DNA of 64,000 nucleotides from Streptomyces capillispiralis (lineage in GTDB: Bacteria; Actinomycetota; Actinomycetes; Streptomycetales; Streptomycetaceae), in the NCBI RefSeq assembly GCF_007829875.1, contig NZ_VIWV01000002.1:1-64000 (forward strand), written 5' to 3'. The position numbers and the translations under genes are program-made. The notes beneath the pieces were generated by a model that worked only from the letters and a program-made list of their open reading frames with translations, ran no database searches and was not told the DNA's origin. This document shows positions 7,481 to 15,756 of this stretch, piece after piece. Position 1 is the first letter of the stretch; each line of letters begins with the position of its first letter.

Positions 7481-8757
7481 CGGTGTGCCGCCCTTTCTTC
7501 CTTGATTGTCCAGCCTGTGCCTTCCTTGGCCGTCCGGCCGCCCGTGCCTGCCTCGACCGTCCAGCCCGTGCCCTCCTCGACCGTCCGGCCTGTGCCTTCC
7601 TCGACTGTCCGGCCGCCCGTGCCCTCCTCGGCCGCCTGGCCTGCGCCTGCCTCGGCCGTCCAGCCCGTGCCTGCCTCGGCCGTCCGGCCCGTGCCTGCCT
7701 CGGCCGTCCAGCCTGCGCCTTCCATGGCCGTCCGGCCGCCCGTGCCCTCCTCGGCCGCCTGGCCTGCGCCTGCCTCGGCCGTCCAGCCCGTGCCTGCCTC
7801 GGCCGTCCGGCCCGTGCCTGCCTCGACCGTCCGGCCCGTGCCTTCCTCGGCCATCCGGCCGCCCGTGCCTTCCTCGGCCATCCGGCCATCCGTGCCTTCC
7901 TCGGCCGTCCGGCCATCCGTGCCTTCCTCGGCTGCCTGGACCGTGCCTTGCGGGGGGAGGGCGGCGGTCATGGACCGCAGGGTGTCGGCGACCGCGCGGG
8001 CGCCGGGTGCGCCCGGCTCGATGAGGGTGTAGTGGCCGGTGCCGGGCAGGACGACCGTCTGGAGGTCGCGGTGCACGGCCGCGTAGTCGCTGAACTGGGT
8101 GAGAGGGACCTCCTCGTCGGCGGCGCCGTGCAGCAGCACGGTGGGCACCCCGGTGGTGCCGGCGTTCCGCAGGAGGCTGAGGGGGTCGACCTCCGGCAGC
8201 CGTGCGGTGAAGTGCGGCTCCCCGCCCAGGAGTTGCAGCGCCGCGTCGTCGCTGAGACCGTCACGCCGGGTGGCGGTGAGATCGGTGATCGGCGCCAGAG
8301 CGAGCACACCGCCCGGAAGGGTACGGGTGTGCCAGCGCGAGCCGGGCGGCAGCAGCCCCCGCGCGGCACACCACAACGCCAGATGCCCGCCCGAGCAATG
8401 ACCCGCGAGCACGTAGGGCCGCCCCTGGGGCAGGGTATCCACAATGCGGGCGACATCATCGAACGTCTCCGGGTAACCGCCCGCACCACCGGAACGCCGG
8501 AAACCGGGAAGCAGCACATCAAAACCCTGCTGGGAAAGCCACGCCGCGAACGGGGTCAGGTGCATGCGGTCGTAACGCCAGTAGCCGCCGTGCAGCAGAA
8601 CCACCAGCGGAGCACCGGCAGTACCCGAAAACCAGGCATCATAGGACTGATGGGGATGCTCACCGTAACGGCCGTGCACCGGTGCCAGTACCGGCTTCAG
8701 ACCCAGGACACGCCGCTCCTCCTCAGCAGCGAAAACCGACACCACCCTAGACGTCAC
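7477..8757 (-). CDS. kynB: Kynurenine formamidase (alpha/beta hydrolase) with long repetitive tail
   Basis: Residues 1-270 form an alpha/beta hydrolase of the arylformamidase type, which converts N-formylkynurenine to kynurenine. Motifs: oxyanion-hole HGGYW (56-60), nucleophile Ser122 in GHCSGGH, Asp214 in LHGAADEEVP, His242 in GTGHYTLIEPG. Residues 276-420 are an unusual tail of about 17 degenerate 8-9 residue units of the type EEGTGGRTA, ending in a basic stretch. Family members normally end near residue 260. The GTG start at 8757 overlaps the kynA stop, which makes it the natural coupled start; GTGs a few codons further in are alternatives. It sits between the kynA remnant and kynU. Confidence 0.88.
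   Translation of the reverse strand: MTSRVVSVFAAEEERRVLGLKPVLAPVHGRYGEHPHQSYDAWFSGTAGAPLVVLLHGGYWRYDRMHLTPFAAWLSQQGFDVLLPGFRRSGGAGGYPETFDDVARIVDTLPQGRPYVLAGHCSGGHLALWCAARGLLPPGSRWHTRTLPGGVLALAPITDLTATRRDGLSDDAALQLLGGEPHFTARLPEVDPLSLLRNAGTTGVPTVLLHGAADEEVPLTQFSDYAAVHRDLQTVVLPGTGHYTLIEPGAPGARAVADTLRSMTAALPPQGTVQAAEEGTDGRTAEEGTDGRMAEEGTGGRMAEEGTGRTVEAGTGRTAEAGTGWTAEAGAGQAAEEGTGGRTAMEGAGWTAEAGTGRTAEAGTGWTAEAGAGQAAEEGTGGRTVEEGTGRTVEEGTGWTVEAGTGGRTAKEGTGWTIKEERAAHR
7500..7950 (-). repeat. Coding tandem repeat array (24-27 bp units) in kynB
   Basis: About 17 imperfect units keep the kynB frame and encode 8-9 residue repeats rich in Glu, Gly, Thr and Arg. Two larger blocks repeat the same order of variants (EAGTGRTA, EAGTGWTA, EAGAGQAA, EEGTGGRT), showing block duplication. 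Confidence 0.9.
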
Positions 8758-8950
8758 CGCGTACCTCCCACAGGTCAGGAAAGACCCGACGGGCCGCCCG
8801 TTCCTCCAGCCAGACCAACCCCGCCGAACCCGCACTACCCGCCCTGGCACCCATCGCACGACGGACCACCAGGACATGCTCGAACCGCCAACGCGTGACA
8901 AGCTCCGCGATATCGGTGAGCAGCTCACCCAACGCCAGATGCGGATGACA
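8747..8950 (-). pseudogene. kynA: Tryptophan 2,3-dioxygenase, C-terminal remnant
   Basis: Only about 65 C-terminal residues remain. They match the end of tryptophan 2,3-dioxygenase: a helix of the WRFEHVLVVRRAMG type, a GSAGSAGLVWLEE segment (usually GTGGSxGxxYL), and FPDLWEVR at the C-terminus. The rest, including the heme His, is missing. Upstream of about 8950 the homology stops and the DNA becomes noticeably less GC-rich, so the 5' part was replaced by incoming DNA. The stop is still coupled to the kynB start. Confidence 0.75.
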
Positions 8951-9233
8951 CGACGAACCGGCAGGAAGGCGGTGTCACGGCAGAGAAACGGCACGGGACG
9001 GAGCCGCGAAAAAAGAGTTTCGACCAGTGGAGGGTCCGCCGCTGTCCGGCTGGTATCGACACGTCACTCTGGCCATGCTCGCCCGCACTGTCCTCACCGC
9101 CGCTCATTCATAGGGGGCAGGCAAGAATACGTTAATGCAAACCTGATTAGGTACCCGGATGGCCTATGCTGCGCGGCCCTGCCGAATGGTGCCGAAATCG
9201 CAGGCGGGGCCTGCCGACCGGGAGGTTGATAAA

Positions 9234-10727
9234 ATGCCGTTGGCGCCCCATGAAATAGATTTCTTGAAGACGGAGATGGAACACTGCGGGCTTTACTGGG
9301 AAGTGCACCGCCATCCCGGAAATTATGACGTCATCCAAAAGCTGGCGACGGAAGGATACCTGGAAAGCAGTAGCAGGTGGCCCACGGAGCACGTGGTCAC
9401 CATTAAGACAGCCAACGAATTTCCGCAATTCCTCGCCCAGAATGGACCTTTTGGGCGAAACATCCGACTCGACGAATACGGCGACGAAGAACTCACCAAG
9501 GGTGAGATGGAGGAAAAGTGGGCGCTGGAAGAGTCGATCGTCCAGGTACCCGCATACCGGTTTCAGCCCGATCCCGCTCCCGGTCAACCTCATCATGTCG
9601 CATGCCTTCCCCTATCCAAGCGGGCACTGGATGAACAGTTAATACCGAAATGGCCGATCTGGGTCCACAAGATGGCGCAGGCCATAAAAAAGGGCATGGT
9701 CGGACAGGAGGAGTCGCTCACGTTCTATCAGGATTACCGTGTCGGCAAACACCTGAACAGGGGCGAGCGTCTGGGGCGGAGGGCAGGCGACGCCGCTCGG
9801 CGTCATGCGATCGGCACCGAACGCGCCCTGAGCGAAATAGATATCAGCCAGGAGTATGAAGTCTACTCCAGGAAAATCCCGGCTGACGTCATATATTACA
9901 TGCGCATATTCACCCGATACTCGGAGCTTCCCGAGGACGCCAAAATTCTGGGCGCAAGCGCCGCTCAGTTCGCTGGGATACTTTCCCATCACACCTACAA
10001 TAGAGCCTCCCATGTGGTGAAGAATTACAACGGAAATGTCACCACGTGGGATCCCCTGCTCGCCGAATCGCAATCAGGGGAGAAGGCGCGGGAAGTCGAC
10101 AAGGCGCGGTGGATGTTTCACAACCTTCATTACGCTCTCGGTGCCGAAACTGGATACATGGGCGACAATCCATTTCGACTCAATCATTTCGACATGGTTC
10201 ACTCTTCCACCGAAGATTACGATCACTTGTTCTCTCCTCGCTTCGAGATGCATTGTTCGAAGGAGGTGGGTGACCTCCTCTACGACCGCTGGGGTTCGTG
10301 GCTCGATCTGCAGGAGGACTGCAGAAACGGGTGGACTCCCAAGGACATCCAGTGCCTCGCCGATTCTCTGGACCAGGCGTTCAGCAAACTGCCCCTGCCC
10401 GAGCAGGAGATCGTCGTCGAATGGCATACGAGAAACCAGGACAATGCTCATGTGTGGAAGGGCACGTGGCAGCCGGAACCACTGCGGTCCCCGGCTCAGC
10501 CGACCCACGCCGTAGACGGGCTGCTGTTCATTCCAGGGGCAGCTGCCCTCTCCAGTGCCGGTGGCAGCACCGGTAGCTCAGCACCTCACGGCCTCTCCAC
10601 CACGGCTGAAGCAGCGGGAAGCACACCTGTGGCAGGTACCGTGAATGCCGCATCCTCACCGCCGTACGCTTTTGCGGTCGTCCCCAGCGGAACCGGCAAT
10701 TCACCCCTGGGGGCGAACACCCGGTAG
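9234..10727 (+). CDS. Unknown protein, 497 residues, lower GC, TTA codon
   Basis: I do not recognise this protein. It is soluble-looking with no signal peptide or membrane segment. The first 430 residues are rich in aromatic, charged and His residues (motifs such as EHCGLYWEVHRHPGNYD, GKHLNRGERLGRRAGDAARRHA, FHNLHYALGAETGYMGDNPF), suggesting a folded, possibly enzymatic domain. The last 65 residues are a Ser/Gly/Ala/Pro-rich tail. The ATG at 9234 has a GGGAGG ribosome site. Codon use is much less GC-biased than in its neighbours, and a TTA leucine codon is present at 9639, so translation should depend on the bldA tRNA in Streptomyces. It stands next to the truncated kynA and an IS remnant, so recent transfer is likely. 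Confidence 0.7.
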   Translation: MPLAPHEIDFLKTEMEHCGLYWEVHRHPGNYDVIQKLATEGYLESSSRWPTEHVVTIKTANEFPQFLAQNGPFGRNIRLDEYGDEELTKGEMEEKWALEESIVQVPAYRFQPDPAPGQPHHVACLPLSKRALDEQLIPKWPIWVHKMAQAIKKGMVGQEESLTFYQDYRVGKHLNRGERLGRRAGDAARRHAIGTERALSEIDISQEYEVYSRKIPADVIYYMRIFTRYSELPEDAKILGASAAQFAGILSHHTYNRASHVVKNYNGNVTTWDPLLAESQSGEKAREVDKARWMFHNLHYALGAETGYMGDNPFRLNHFDMVHSSTEDYDHLFSPRFEMHCSKEVGDLLYDRWGSWLDLQEDCRNGWTPKDIQCLADSLDQAFSKLPLPEQEIVVEWHTRNQDNAHVWKGTWQPEPLRSPAQPTHAVDGLLFIPGAAALSSAGGSTGSSAPHGLSTTAEAAGSTPVAGTVNAASSPPYAFAVVPSGTGNSPLGANTR

Positions 10728-10739
10728 CGGATGGCCCGG

Positions 10740-11050
10740 TGTGGCTGGCACGCGGTCGCAGCCGGGCGGCCGACTGCCCGGCGGGCCTCACGTGCTCGGC
10801 GGACAAGGCGTACCAGGGCGGCGGCCGCTTGTCCCCTGCCGGAGCCGCCGACTCGGGCGGTGGAAACGACGGGACGACACCGCCCACGCCATGATCAACT
10901 GCGTCTCCCAGCAGGCGCCTGGCCGCCTGAAAAGCCAGCGCCTGCCGCGGAGAAAGACTTCGCTGCAGCGCCAGCCTCATCATCGGCCCCGGAAAGGCCG
11001 TCCTCGTCCTTCACCCCCACATCAGTATGCGGCCGATTCATCGCAAGAAA
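10740..11050 (+). pseudogene. Transposase C-terminal remnant (DDE type)
   Basis: Frame-shifted pieces of a DDE transposase: ADKAYQGGG near 10800 (the ADKxYQG motif with the Asp), then AHAMINCVSQQAPGRLKSQRL near 10890 (the Glu-helix region, usually ending LKxWRLLRKLRC), and CSASLIIGPGKAVLVLH near 10965. No complete frame remains and no terminal repeats were found. Confidence 0.5.
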
Positions 11051-11119
11051 ATCAGGGTATGCAATGCACCTTGATGTCGTTCGGGTCGGGAGCATCAACT
11101 CACGGAAGAGAAGAATCTC

Positions 11120-11866
11120 ATGCAGAACAGGGAAGGATCGCCCGACAGTGAACTCTACTATGAGGACGACGTCTACGACCTGGACCACGAGTACGGATAC
11201 TCCGTCGAGGCGACGAGGATTTATTTCCGAGAACTCGACCAGCAGGGCCAATTGCGGCTCAACCCCCTCTGGATGCCCCTCGAAGAATTCAAGTTGGACA
11301 TCAGCAACAGGAATGCCGTGTGGCTGTACGCGGTAAATGAATGGGGGCAAGTTTCACTCGGGGTCGAGAAGTTCGGCACCGTCGTCACCCGAGAACAATT
11401 GGATGACATGGTCATCGGAATGGGAAGCCGGCAGGACGGCCTGACACAGGAGTCTCTTCTGGCCGCCATGTCCGGTCTCGGACACCCCACAGTGGCCGCC
11501 GGATTCGACGAGGAAACAGGGGTTCTAGTCAGAGGCGATGCGAGAATCAGCGGTGAGTTTCGATGGAGTAAATCAAGGAAAAGTTGGATTGTGAGCGACA
11601 ACTCCGGAAGATATATGGGACCCGAAAAGCGGCAGGGATTTTCAGACGAGGACAGGATGCTCTGGCTGACTTCGGTTGCGGGAGATTTCAGCCGTCATCT
11701 GGGGATCGAAGTGCAGCCCTCCCTGGCTTTTCCCGGGATCGCAGCAACGGCGGCACTGCGAGCTGTCCATGGTTCAACGAATCCGTCAAATTCCTCTGCT
11801 CCCCTGCCGGTTTCCCAGCCGCATGTGCCGTCCACGCAGCCTTCTCGCACCCATCCGGGACCCTGA
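11120..11866 (+). CDS. Unknown protein, 248 residues, lower GC
   Basis: I do not recognise a family with confidence. The acidic N-terminus (LYYEDDVYDLDHEYGY) is followed by two stretches that look like structured repeats: one around FRELDQQGQLRLNPLW, and one around GLTQESLLAAMSGLGHPTVAAGF then ISGEFRWSKSRKSWIVSDNSGRYM. The second resembles short sequences I associate with large Streptomyces toxin-like or lonely-Cys proteins; that link is a guess. The last 45 residues are a Ser/Pro-rich tail, as in the protein at 9234. The start has a GGAAGAGAAG ribosome site. Base composition matches the 9234 gene, so both probably arrived together. Confidence 0.65.
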   Translation: MQNREGSPDSELYYEDDVYDLDHEYGYSVEATRIYFRELDQQGQLRLNPLWMPLEEFKLDISNRNAVWLYAVNEWGQVSLGVEKFGTVVTREQLDDMVIGMGSRQDGLTQESLLAAMSGLGHPTVAAGFDEETGVLVRGDARISGEFRWSKSRKSWIVSDNSGRYMGPEKRQGFSDEDRMLWLTSVAGDFSRHLGIEVQPSLAFPGIAATAALRAVHGSTNPSNSSAPLPVSQPHVPSTQPSRTHPGP

Positions 11867-11889
11867 CAACGGCTGACACGATCAGGTGG

Positions 11890-12345
11890 GCGGACCCTCG
11901 GGCCAGGCGCTGGTCGGCCCGCTGCCGGGCAGTCATGGCTTCGTGGTCGTCCAGCCAGTGGCAGTGGCTGGACCTCACTTCCGGGACCTCGTGGAGCCGC
12001 TTCACCTCGAAGGCGTCCCTGTGGTCGTCGACGAACTGGCAGCGGCTGTTCACTGGTTCGTCTCTCCGGCGGAATACTTGGCCGCCTCGCGGCGTACTGT
12101 CCGCTCGGTGGCCGGCTTGCGCTCGCTCGCCTCGAACTCGGCCACCCGGGCCTCGAACTGCCGGATCCGCTCGTCCGGTTCCGCGGACGGCATCGCCTGC
12201 GTGGGTCGGACCGCGGTCCCGGTGTCCCGAGCAGCCTCCGGGCCGACGCCTCGGCGTTCGCGGTCCCGCAGCACCCTGTTCCGCAGGGTGTTCCCGTCGA
12301 TGCCCAGATCAGCGGCGATGCTCTCGTAGGCCGCCCCGGGTGATT
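11890..12345 (-). pseudogene. IS3-family OrfA/OrfB remnant
   Basis: The right part (about 12050-12345) encodes most of an IS3 OrfA: GAAYESIAADLGIDGNTLRNRVL is the helix-turn-helix, then a RIRQFEARVAEFEASE leucine-zipper-like segment, ending REAAKYSAGETNQ. Its N-terminus is lost. The left part continues as the first 50 residues of OrfB (RCQFVDDHRDAFEVKRLHEV) in a second frame and then stops. Catalytic residues of OrfB are gone. The remnant lies only about 15 bp from the stop codon of the NphT7-like gene, so an IS-mediated event fixed the end of the terpenoid cluster. Confidence 0.7.
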
Positions 12346-12360
12346 CAGCGTGTCCACCAC

Positions 12361-13401
12361 TCAGGCGCCCCCGGCCAAGCGCGGGGAATCCCATGCGAGG
12401 AGGGCGAGTCCGACGGCCATGCCTCCGCCGAAACCAGCCAGTAGCACAAGGTCACCGGGTGCCAGTTGGCTCGCTGCGCCGTGCAGGGTCACGGGAACCG
12501 AAGCCGCTCCGGTGTTGCCGTAGTCCCGCACGGTCATGTGGGTGCGTTCCGGCGGGAAGCCGAGGTCGGCCGCCAGCTTCTCGATCAAGCGGGCGTTGGC
12601 CTGATGCGGCACGAAGTGGACGTGAGACGCGCCGTCGCCGCCCGCTCGAACTCGGTGCTCGCGCAGGAAGTCACGAATCATCGCTCCCGCGTGGTCCTCG
12701 ACGAAGGCACGCACGGCCCGGCCGTTCATCGTGAAGTGGTGCAGCCCTTGCGCGAGGGACTCGGGCGAGGCGGGAATCCGGGAGCCACCGGCCGGAACAC
12801 CTATCAGATCCCGGTGGTCCGGAAAGGTCGCCAGGCGAGTGGCGATCACCCCCTCTCCGCGGACGGGCCCCAGGACGACCGCTCCCGCGCCGTCACCGAA
12901 CAGGACCGCTGTGCGGCGATCCGCCGGATCGAGGATGCGGGAATAGATATCGGCTCCGATGACGAGGGCGTGTCCCCCGATGCTGTGCAGCATCCGCTCC
13001 ACTGTGGCCAAGGCGAAGACGAACCCGCTGCACACGGCGTTCAGGTCGAACGCGGGTGTGCCGGGCCGGACGCCGAGTTCGGCCGCGACGGCCACGGCGG
13101 TGGGGGGTTGTGGTGAGTCAGGGGTCGAGGTCGCCACGACGACCAAGGAGATGTCATCGGCGCCGACACCGGCGTCCAGTAGCGCTGTACGGGCCGCAGT
13201 CGCTGCGAGGGCGGAGGTGGCCTCGTCCTGCTTGGCCCACCGGCGTGCCCGGATGCCGGTTCGCTGCTCGATCCACTCCGGTGTCACGCCGGCAGGCGAA
13301 GCCACTTCCTCGTTGGTGACGACGTTGCTGGGCACGTAGGAGCCGGTGCCGAGGACACCGACGGCTCGTGCGGCGGAGGCAGCGGCTGAACGGCTGGGCA
13401 T
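12361..13401 (-). CDS. nphT7: Acetoacetyl-CoA synthase, NphT7-like (KAS III fold)
   Basis: A thiolase-fold enzyme of 346 residues that should condense malonyl-CoA with acetyl-CoA to give acetoacetyl-CoA, the first step of the mevalonate route. The KAS III triad is intact: Cys124 in DLNAVCSGF, His266 in VPHQANAR, Asn296 in YGNTGAAS. General KAS III enzymes look similar, but the position at the end of a mevalonate operon is the same as nphT7 in Streptomyces sp. CL190, which supports the call. The ATG has an AAGGAG site at good spacing. It follows mvaS with a gap of about 110 bp and is the last gene of the cluster. Confidence 0.88.
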   Translation of the reverse strand: MPSRSAAASAARAVGVLGTGSYVPSNVVTNEEVASPAGVTPEWIEQRTGIRARRWAKQDEATSALAATAARTALLDAGVGADDISLVVVATSTPDSPQPPTAVAVAAELGVRPGTPAFDLNAVCSGFVFALATVERMLHSIGGHALVIGADIYSRILDPADRRTAVLFGDGAGAVVLGPVRGEGVIATRLATFPDHRDLIGVPAGGSRIPASPESLAQGLHHFTMNGRAVRAFVEDHAGAMIRDFLREHRVRAGGDGASHVHFVPHQANARLIEKLAADLGFPPERTHMTVRDYGNTGAASVPVTLHGAASQLAPGDLVLLAGFGGGMAVGLALLAWDSPRLAGGA

Positions 13402-13514
13402 CTCGACTCCTTGCCGATGGTTCCGGGTGGGTGGGGGAGGCCAGACGGCCTCGCACCGGACATCGGGTGCCGTTGACAGCTTTCGCACCGGTGCCGGAGG
13501 AGAACCGCCGCGGG

Positions 13515-14690
13515 TCACGCGGCTTCGTAGATGCGCTGGTGGTCACGGAGGGCGGCCAGCCGGAAGGGGCCCCGGGTCTGGTGCGGCAGTTCGTAGGAAC
13601 GGCCGTCGGTGGGCAGGGCGTGCCGGTGCAGCGCGCGGTAGGTCTCACAGTCCACGGCCTGCCGGGTGTTGACGGCCTCCTGGTGCTCGTCGGCACGCAG
13701 GTGCGACCGATAACCGGGACGTACCTGTGCAGCGATGAACTCGGCGACGCTGCCGGATCCGTAGCTGAACAGGCCTACTGTCCGGCCTTCCAGGTCGCGG
13801 CAGTTCTCCAGTGCGGCGGTGAGAGCGAGGTACAGGGAGGCTGTGTAACTGTTGCCCACGACTTCGTTGTAGCCGGTGGTGGGAGCCAGGGCGTGGTGCA
13901 GTGTCTCCTCGTCCGCGCGCGCGCCGCATGCTTCCAGCAGTGCCCGGTGGGCCTTGAAAGCCAGCCGCGTGTAGGGCTGGTGGTAGCAGACGGAGCGGAA
14001 CTCCTCCAGCGGCAGACCACCGCGCTGACGGTAGTCCCGCCAGGTGTTTTCGACGGCGTCGAGGTAGGCCGTGACCGACTTCTTGCCGTCGACCAGCGCG
14101 GTGGCGCGATAGTTCGGGCGCCAGAAGTCCATCACGTCCGCGGTGTACAAGCCGGAGGGGCCGGACAGTTCAAGGAGGGCGGGGTCGGCGGAAACGAGCA
14201 TGGCGGCGGCCGCCGCGCCCTGGGTGGCTTCGCCGGGACTGTCGAGGTCGTAGCGGGAGACGTCGCTGGCGATGACGAGAACATGCTGCGTGGGGTCCTG
14301 GTGGACCAGTCCTGCCGCGAACTGCAGTGCGGCGGTGGCTCCGTAACAGGCCTGCTTGACTTCGACGACACGGATGTGGGGCGGCAGTCCGAGCAGGGAA
14401 TGGACGTAGATTCCCGCGGCCTTGGACTGGTCGACGGAGCTCTCGGTGGCCAGGACGACGGTGCGGATGCGGTCGGGTCCGTGCCGCCGCACCAGGGGCA
14501 GCGCGGCAGCGGCGGCCATGGTGACGATGTCCTCGTCAGCGGCGGGAACGCTCATCGAGCGCTGTCCGAGTCCCTTGTGGTACTTGGCCACGTCGGTGCC
14601 GTTGTGGCGGGCCAGTTCGGAGTGGTGCAGGACGAAACTGGTCGTGCGGAAGGACAGGTCGTGGATGCCTACGGCGAGTTCAGAGGGCAT
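13515..14690 (-). CDS. mvaS: Hydroxymethylglutaryl-CoA synthase
   Basis: Condenses acetyl-CoA with acetoacetyl-CoA to HMG-CoA in the cytoplasm. Length 391 residues is typical of bacterial enzymes. Catalytic residues are visible: Glu83 in ATESSVDQSK, Cys115 in KQACYGATA, His237 in VCYHQPY, plus the GNSYTASLYLAL region that lines the CoA site. The start overlaps the end of the reductase gene by 11 bases, indicating coupled translation. Order and strand match the mevalonate operon of Streptomyces sp. CL190. Confidence 0.95.
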   Translation of the reverse strand: MPSELAVGIHDLSFRTTSFVLHHSELARHNGTDVAKYHKGLGQRSMSVPAADEDIVTMAAAAALPLVRRHGPDRIRTVVLATESSVDQSKAAGIYVHSLLGLPPHIRVVEVKQACYGATAALQFAAGLVHQDPTQHVLVIASDVSRYDLDSPGEATQGAAAAAMLVSADPALLELSGPSGLYTADVMDFWRPNYRATALVDGKKSVTAYLDAVENTWRDYRQRGGLPLEEFRSVCYHQPYTRLAFKAHRALLEACGARADEETLHHALAPTTGYNEVVGNSYTASLYLALTAALENCRDLEGRTVGLFSYGSGSVAEFIAAQVRPGYRSHLRADEHQEAVNTRQAVDCETYRALHRHALPTDGRSYELPHQTRGPFRLAALRDHQRIYEAA

Positions 14691-15756
14691 GCGTGTCTCC
14701 CGTGGCGCGTTCGAGTCGGGTGTGTGCCTTCATCAGTTCGCCGGGATTGGTCTGCGCGGCGAGAAGGGACAGCTCACCGCACAGGACGGTGGCGGCTGCG
14801 AGGACGGCGAGCCGTCGGGCGTTTTCCCCGGCGGGCCGGTCCTCCCGGCAGCCGAGCCGGGTGAGGTGGCTGTCGACGAAGTCGATGCCCTTGCCGTTGC
14901 CGACCGTACCGAGGATCAGGTTGGGCAGAGTGCAGGAGAAGTAGAGGTCACCGTCACGGTCCTGGGTGTAGGTGATGCCCTGGGAGCCCTCCACGATGTT
15001 CGCCGCGTCCTGGCCGGTCGCGAGGTAGAAGGCGAGCAGCATGTTGGCGTAGTGGGCGTTCGCCGAACGAATGCCGCCGGCCAGCAGCGTGCCGACGAGG
15101 TTTTTGTTGATGTTGAGGGAGTCGATCCGGTCGGCGGTGGTGTGCAGGTGCTCGGCCACAGTGTTCCGGGGCACCAGAATCTCGGCGACGACGTTTTTGC
15201 CGCGGCCGAGGATGCCGTTGATGGCGGTGGCCTTCTTGTCGGTGCAGTAGTTCGCGGAGATGGAGCCGTAGCGGATGCCCGGGACGGTGGCCAGGAGATG
15301 CGCCAGGAGGGCGTCGGCGGCGAGGGTGGCCATGTTGTGGCCGGAGGCATCGCCGGTGGAGAACTCGAAGCGGATGAACAGCAGTGGTCCGGTGATCTCG
15401 TGCCGTACGCCGAGGAGCCGGGCGTAGCGGCTACTGTCCCGGGTGATCTCCCGCAGTCGCGGAAGGTCGTCATGGACGGCGCGTGCGGCGGTGTGGGCGG
15501 TGGCTGCGTCATCGGCCTCGACCAGGACGGATCGCGTCATCCGTTCGTCGACGAGGGTGGTGCGGATCCCGCCCTCGACCAGCCGGGATATCTTCGCGCC
15601 GCGGCCGACGGAGGGCCACAGCGGGGATTCGTAGGTGGCCAGGGGGACCGAGGTCTCGGTCGTGGTGACATTGCCGGAGACGCGTATGGGCCCCACCCAC
15701 CGCAGGGGGACGCCCGCCGCCGTGGAGAGGGTCGACGGTTCAGCCGCAAGGCTCAT
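14680..15756 (-). CDS. mvaA: Hydroxymethylglutaryl-CoA reductase (class I-like)
   Basis: Reduces HMG-CoA to mevalonate with NAD(P)H. The 358-residue protein has no membrane segments, as in other streptomycete enzymes. Key motifs: TYESPLWPSVGRG (catalytic Glu43), the cofactor motif GDASGHNM (136-142, the DAxGxNM signature), catalytic Lys in NYCTDKKATAING (170-180), and NIVEGSQG further on. The catalytic His expected near the C-terminus could be the one in GELMKAHTRLERA. The ATG overlaps the stop of the isomerase gene (ATGA). Confidence 0.95.
   Translation of the reverse strand: MSLAAEPSTLSTAAGVPLRWVGPIRVSGNVTTTETSVPLATYESPLWPSVGRGAKISRLVEGGIRTTLVDERMTRSVLVEADDAATAHTAARAVHDDLPRLREITRDSSRYARLLGVRHEITGPLLFIRFEFSTGDASGHNMATLAADALLAHLLATVPGIRYGSISANYCTDKKATAINGILGRGKNVVAEILVPRNTVAEHLHTTADRIDSLNINKNLVGTLLAGGIRSANAHYANMLLAFYLATGQDAANIVEGSQGITYTQDRDGDLYFSCTLPNLILGTVGNGKGIDFVDSHLTRLGCREDRPAGENARRLAVLAAATVLCGELSLLAAQTNPGELMKAHTRLERATGDTHAL

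Noticed and set aside
7500..7950. CRISPR array
   Set aside because: The repeats are contiguous, 24-27 bp, degenerate and in frame with kynB, without spacers or cas genes.
6314..8898. Plus-strand frames of 470-570 residues opposite kynU and kynB
   Set aside because: They are antisense shadows; kynU and kynB have clear catalytic motifs on the minus strand.
13368..14864. Plus-strand frame of about 500 residues opposite mvaS
   Set aside because: Val/Gly-rich antisense shadow of a clear HMG-CoA synthase.
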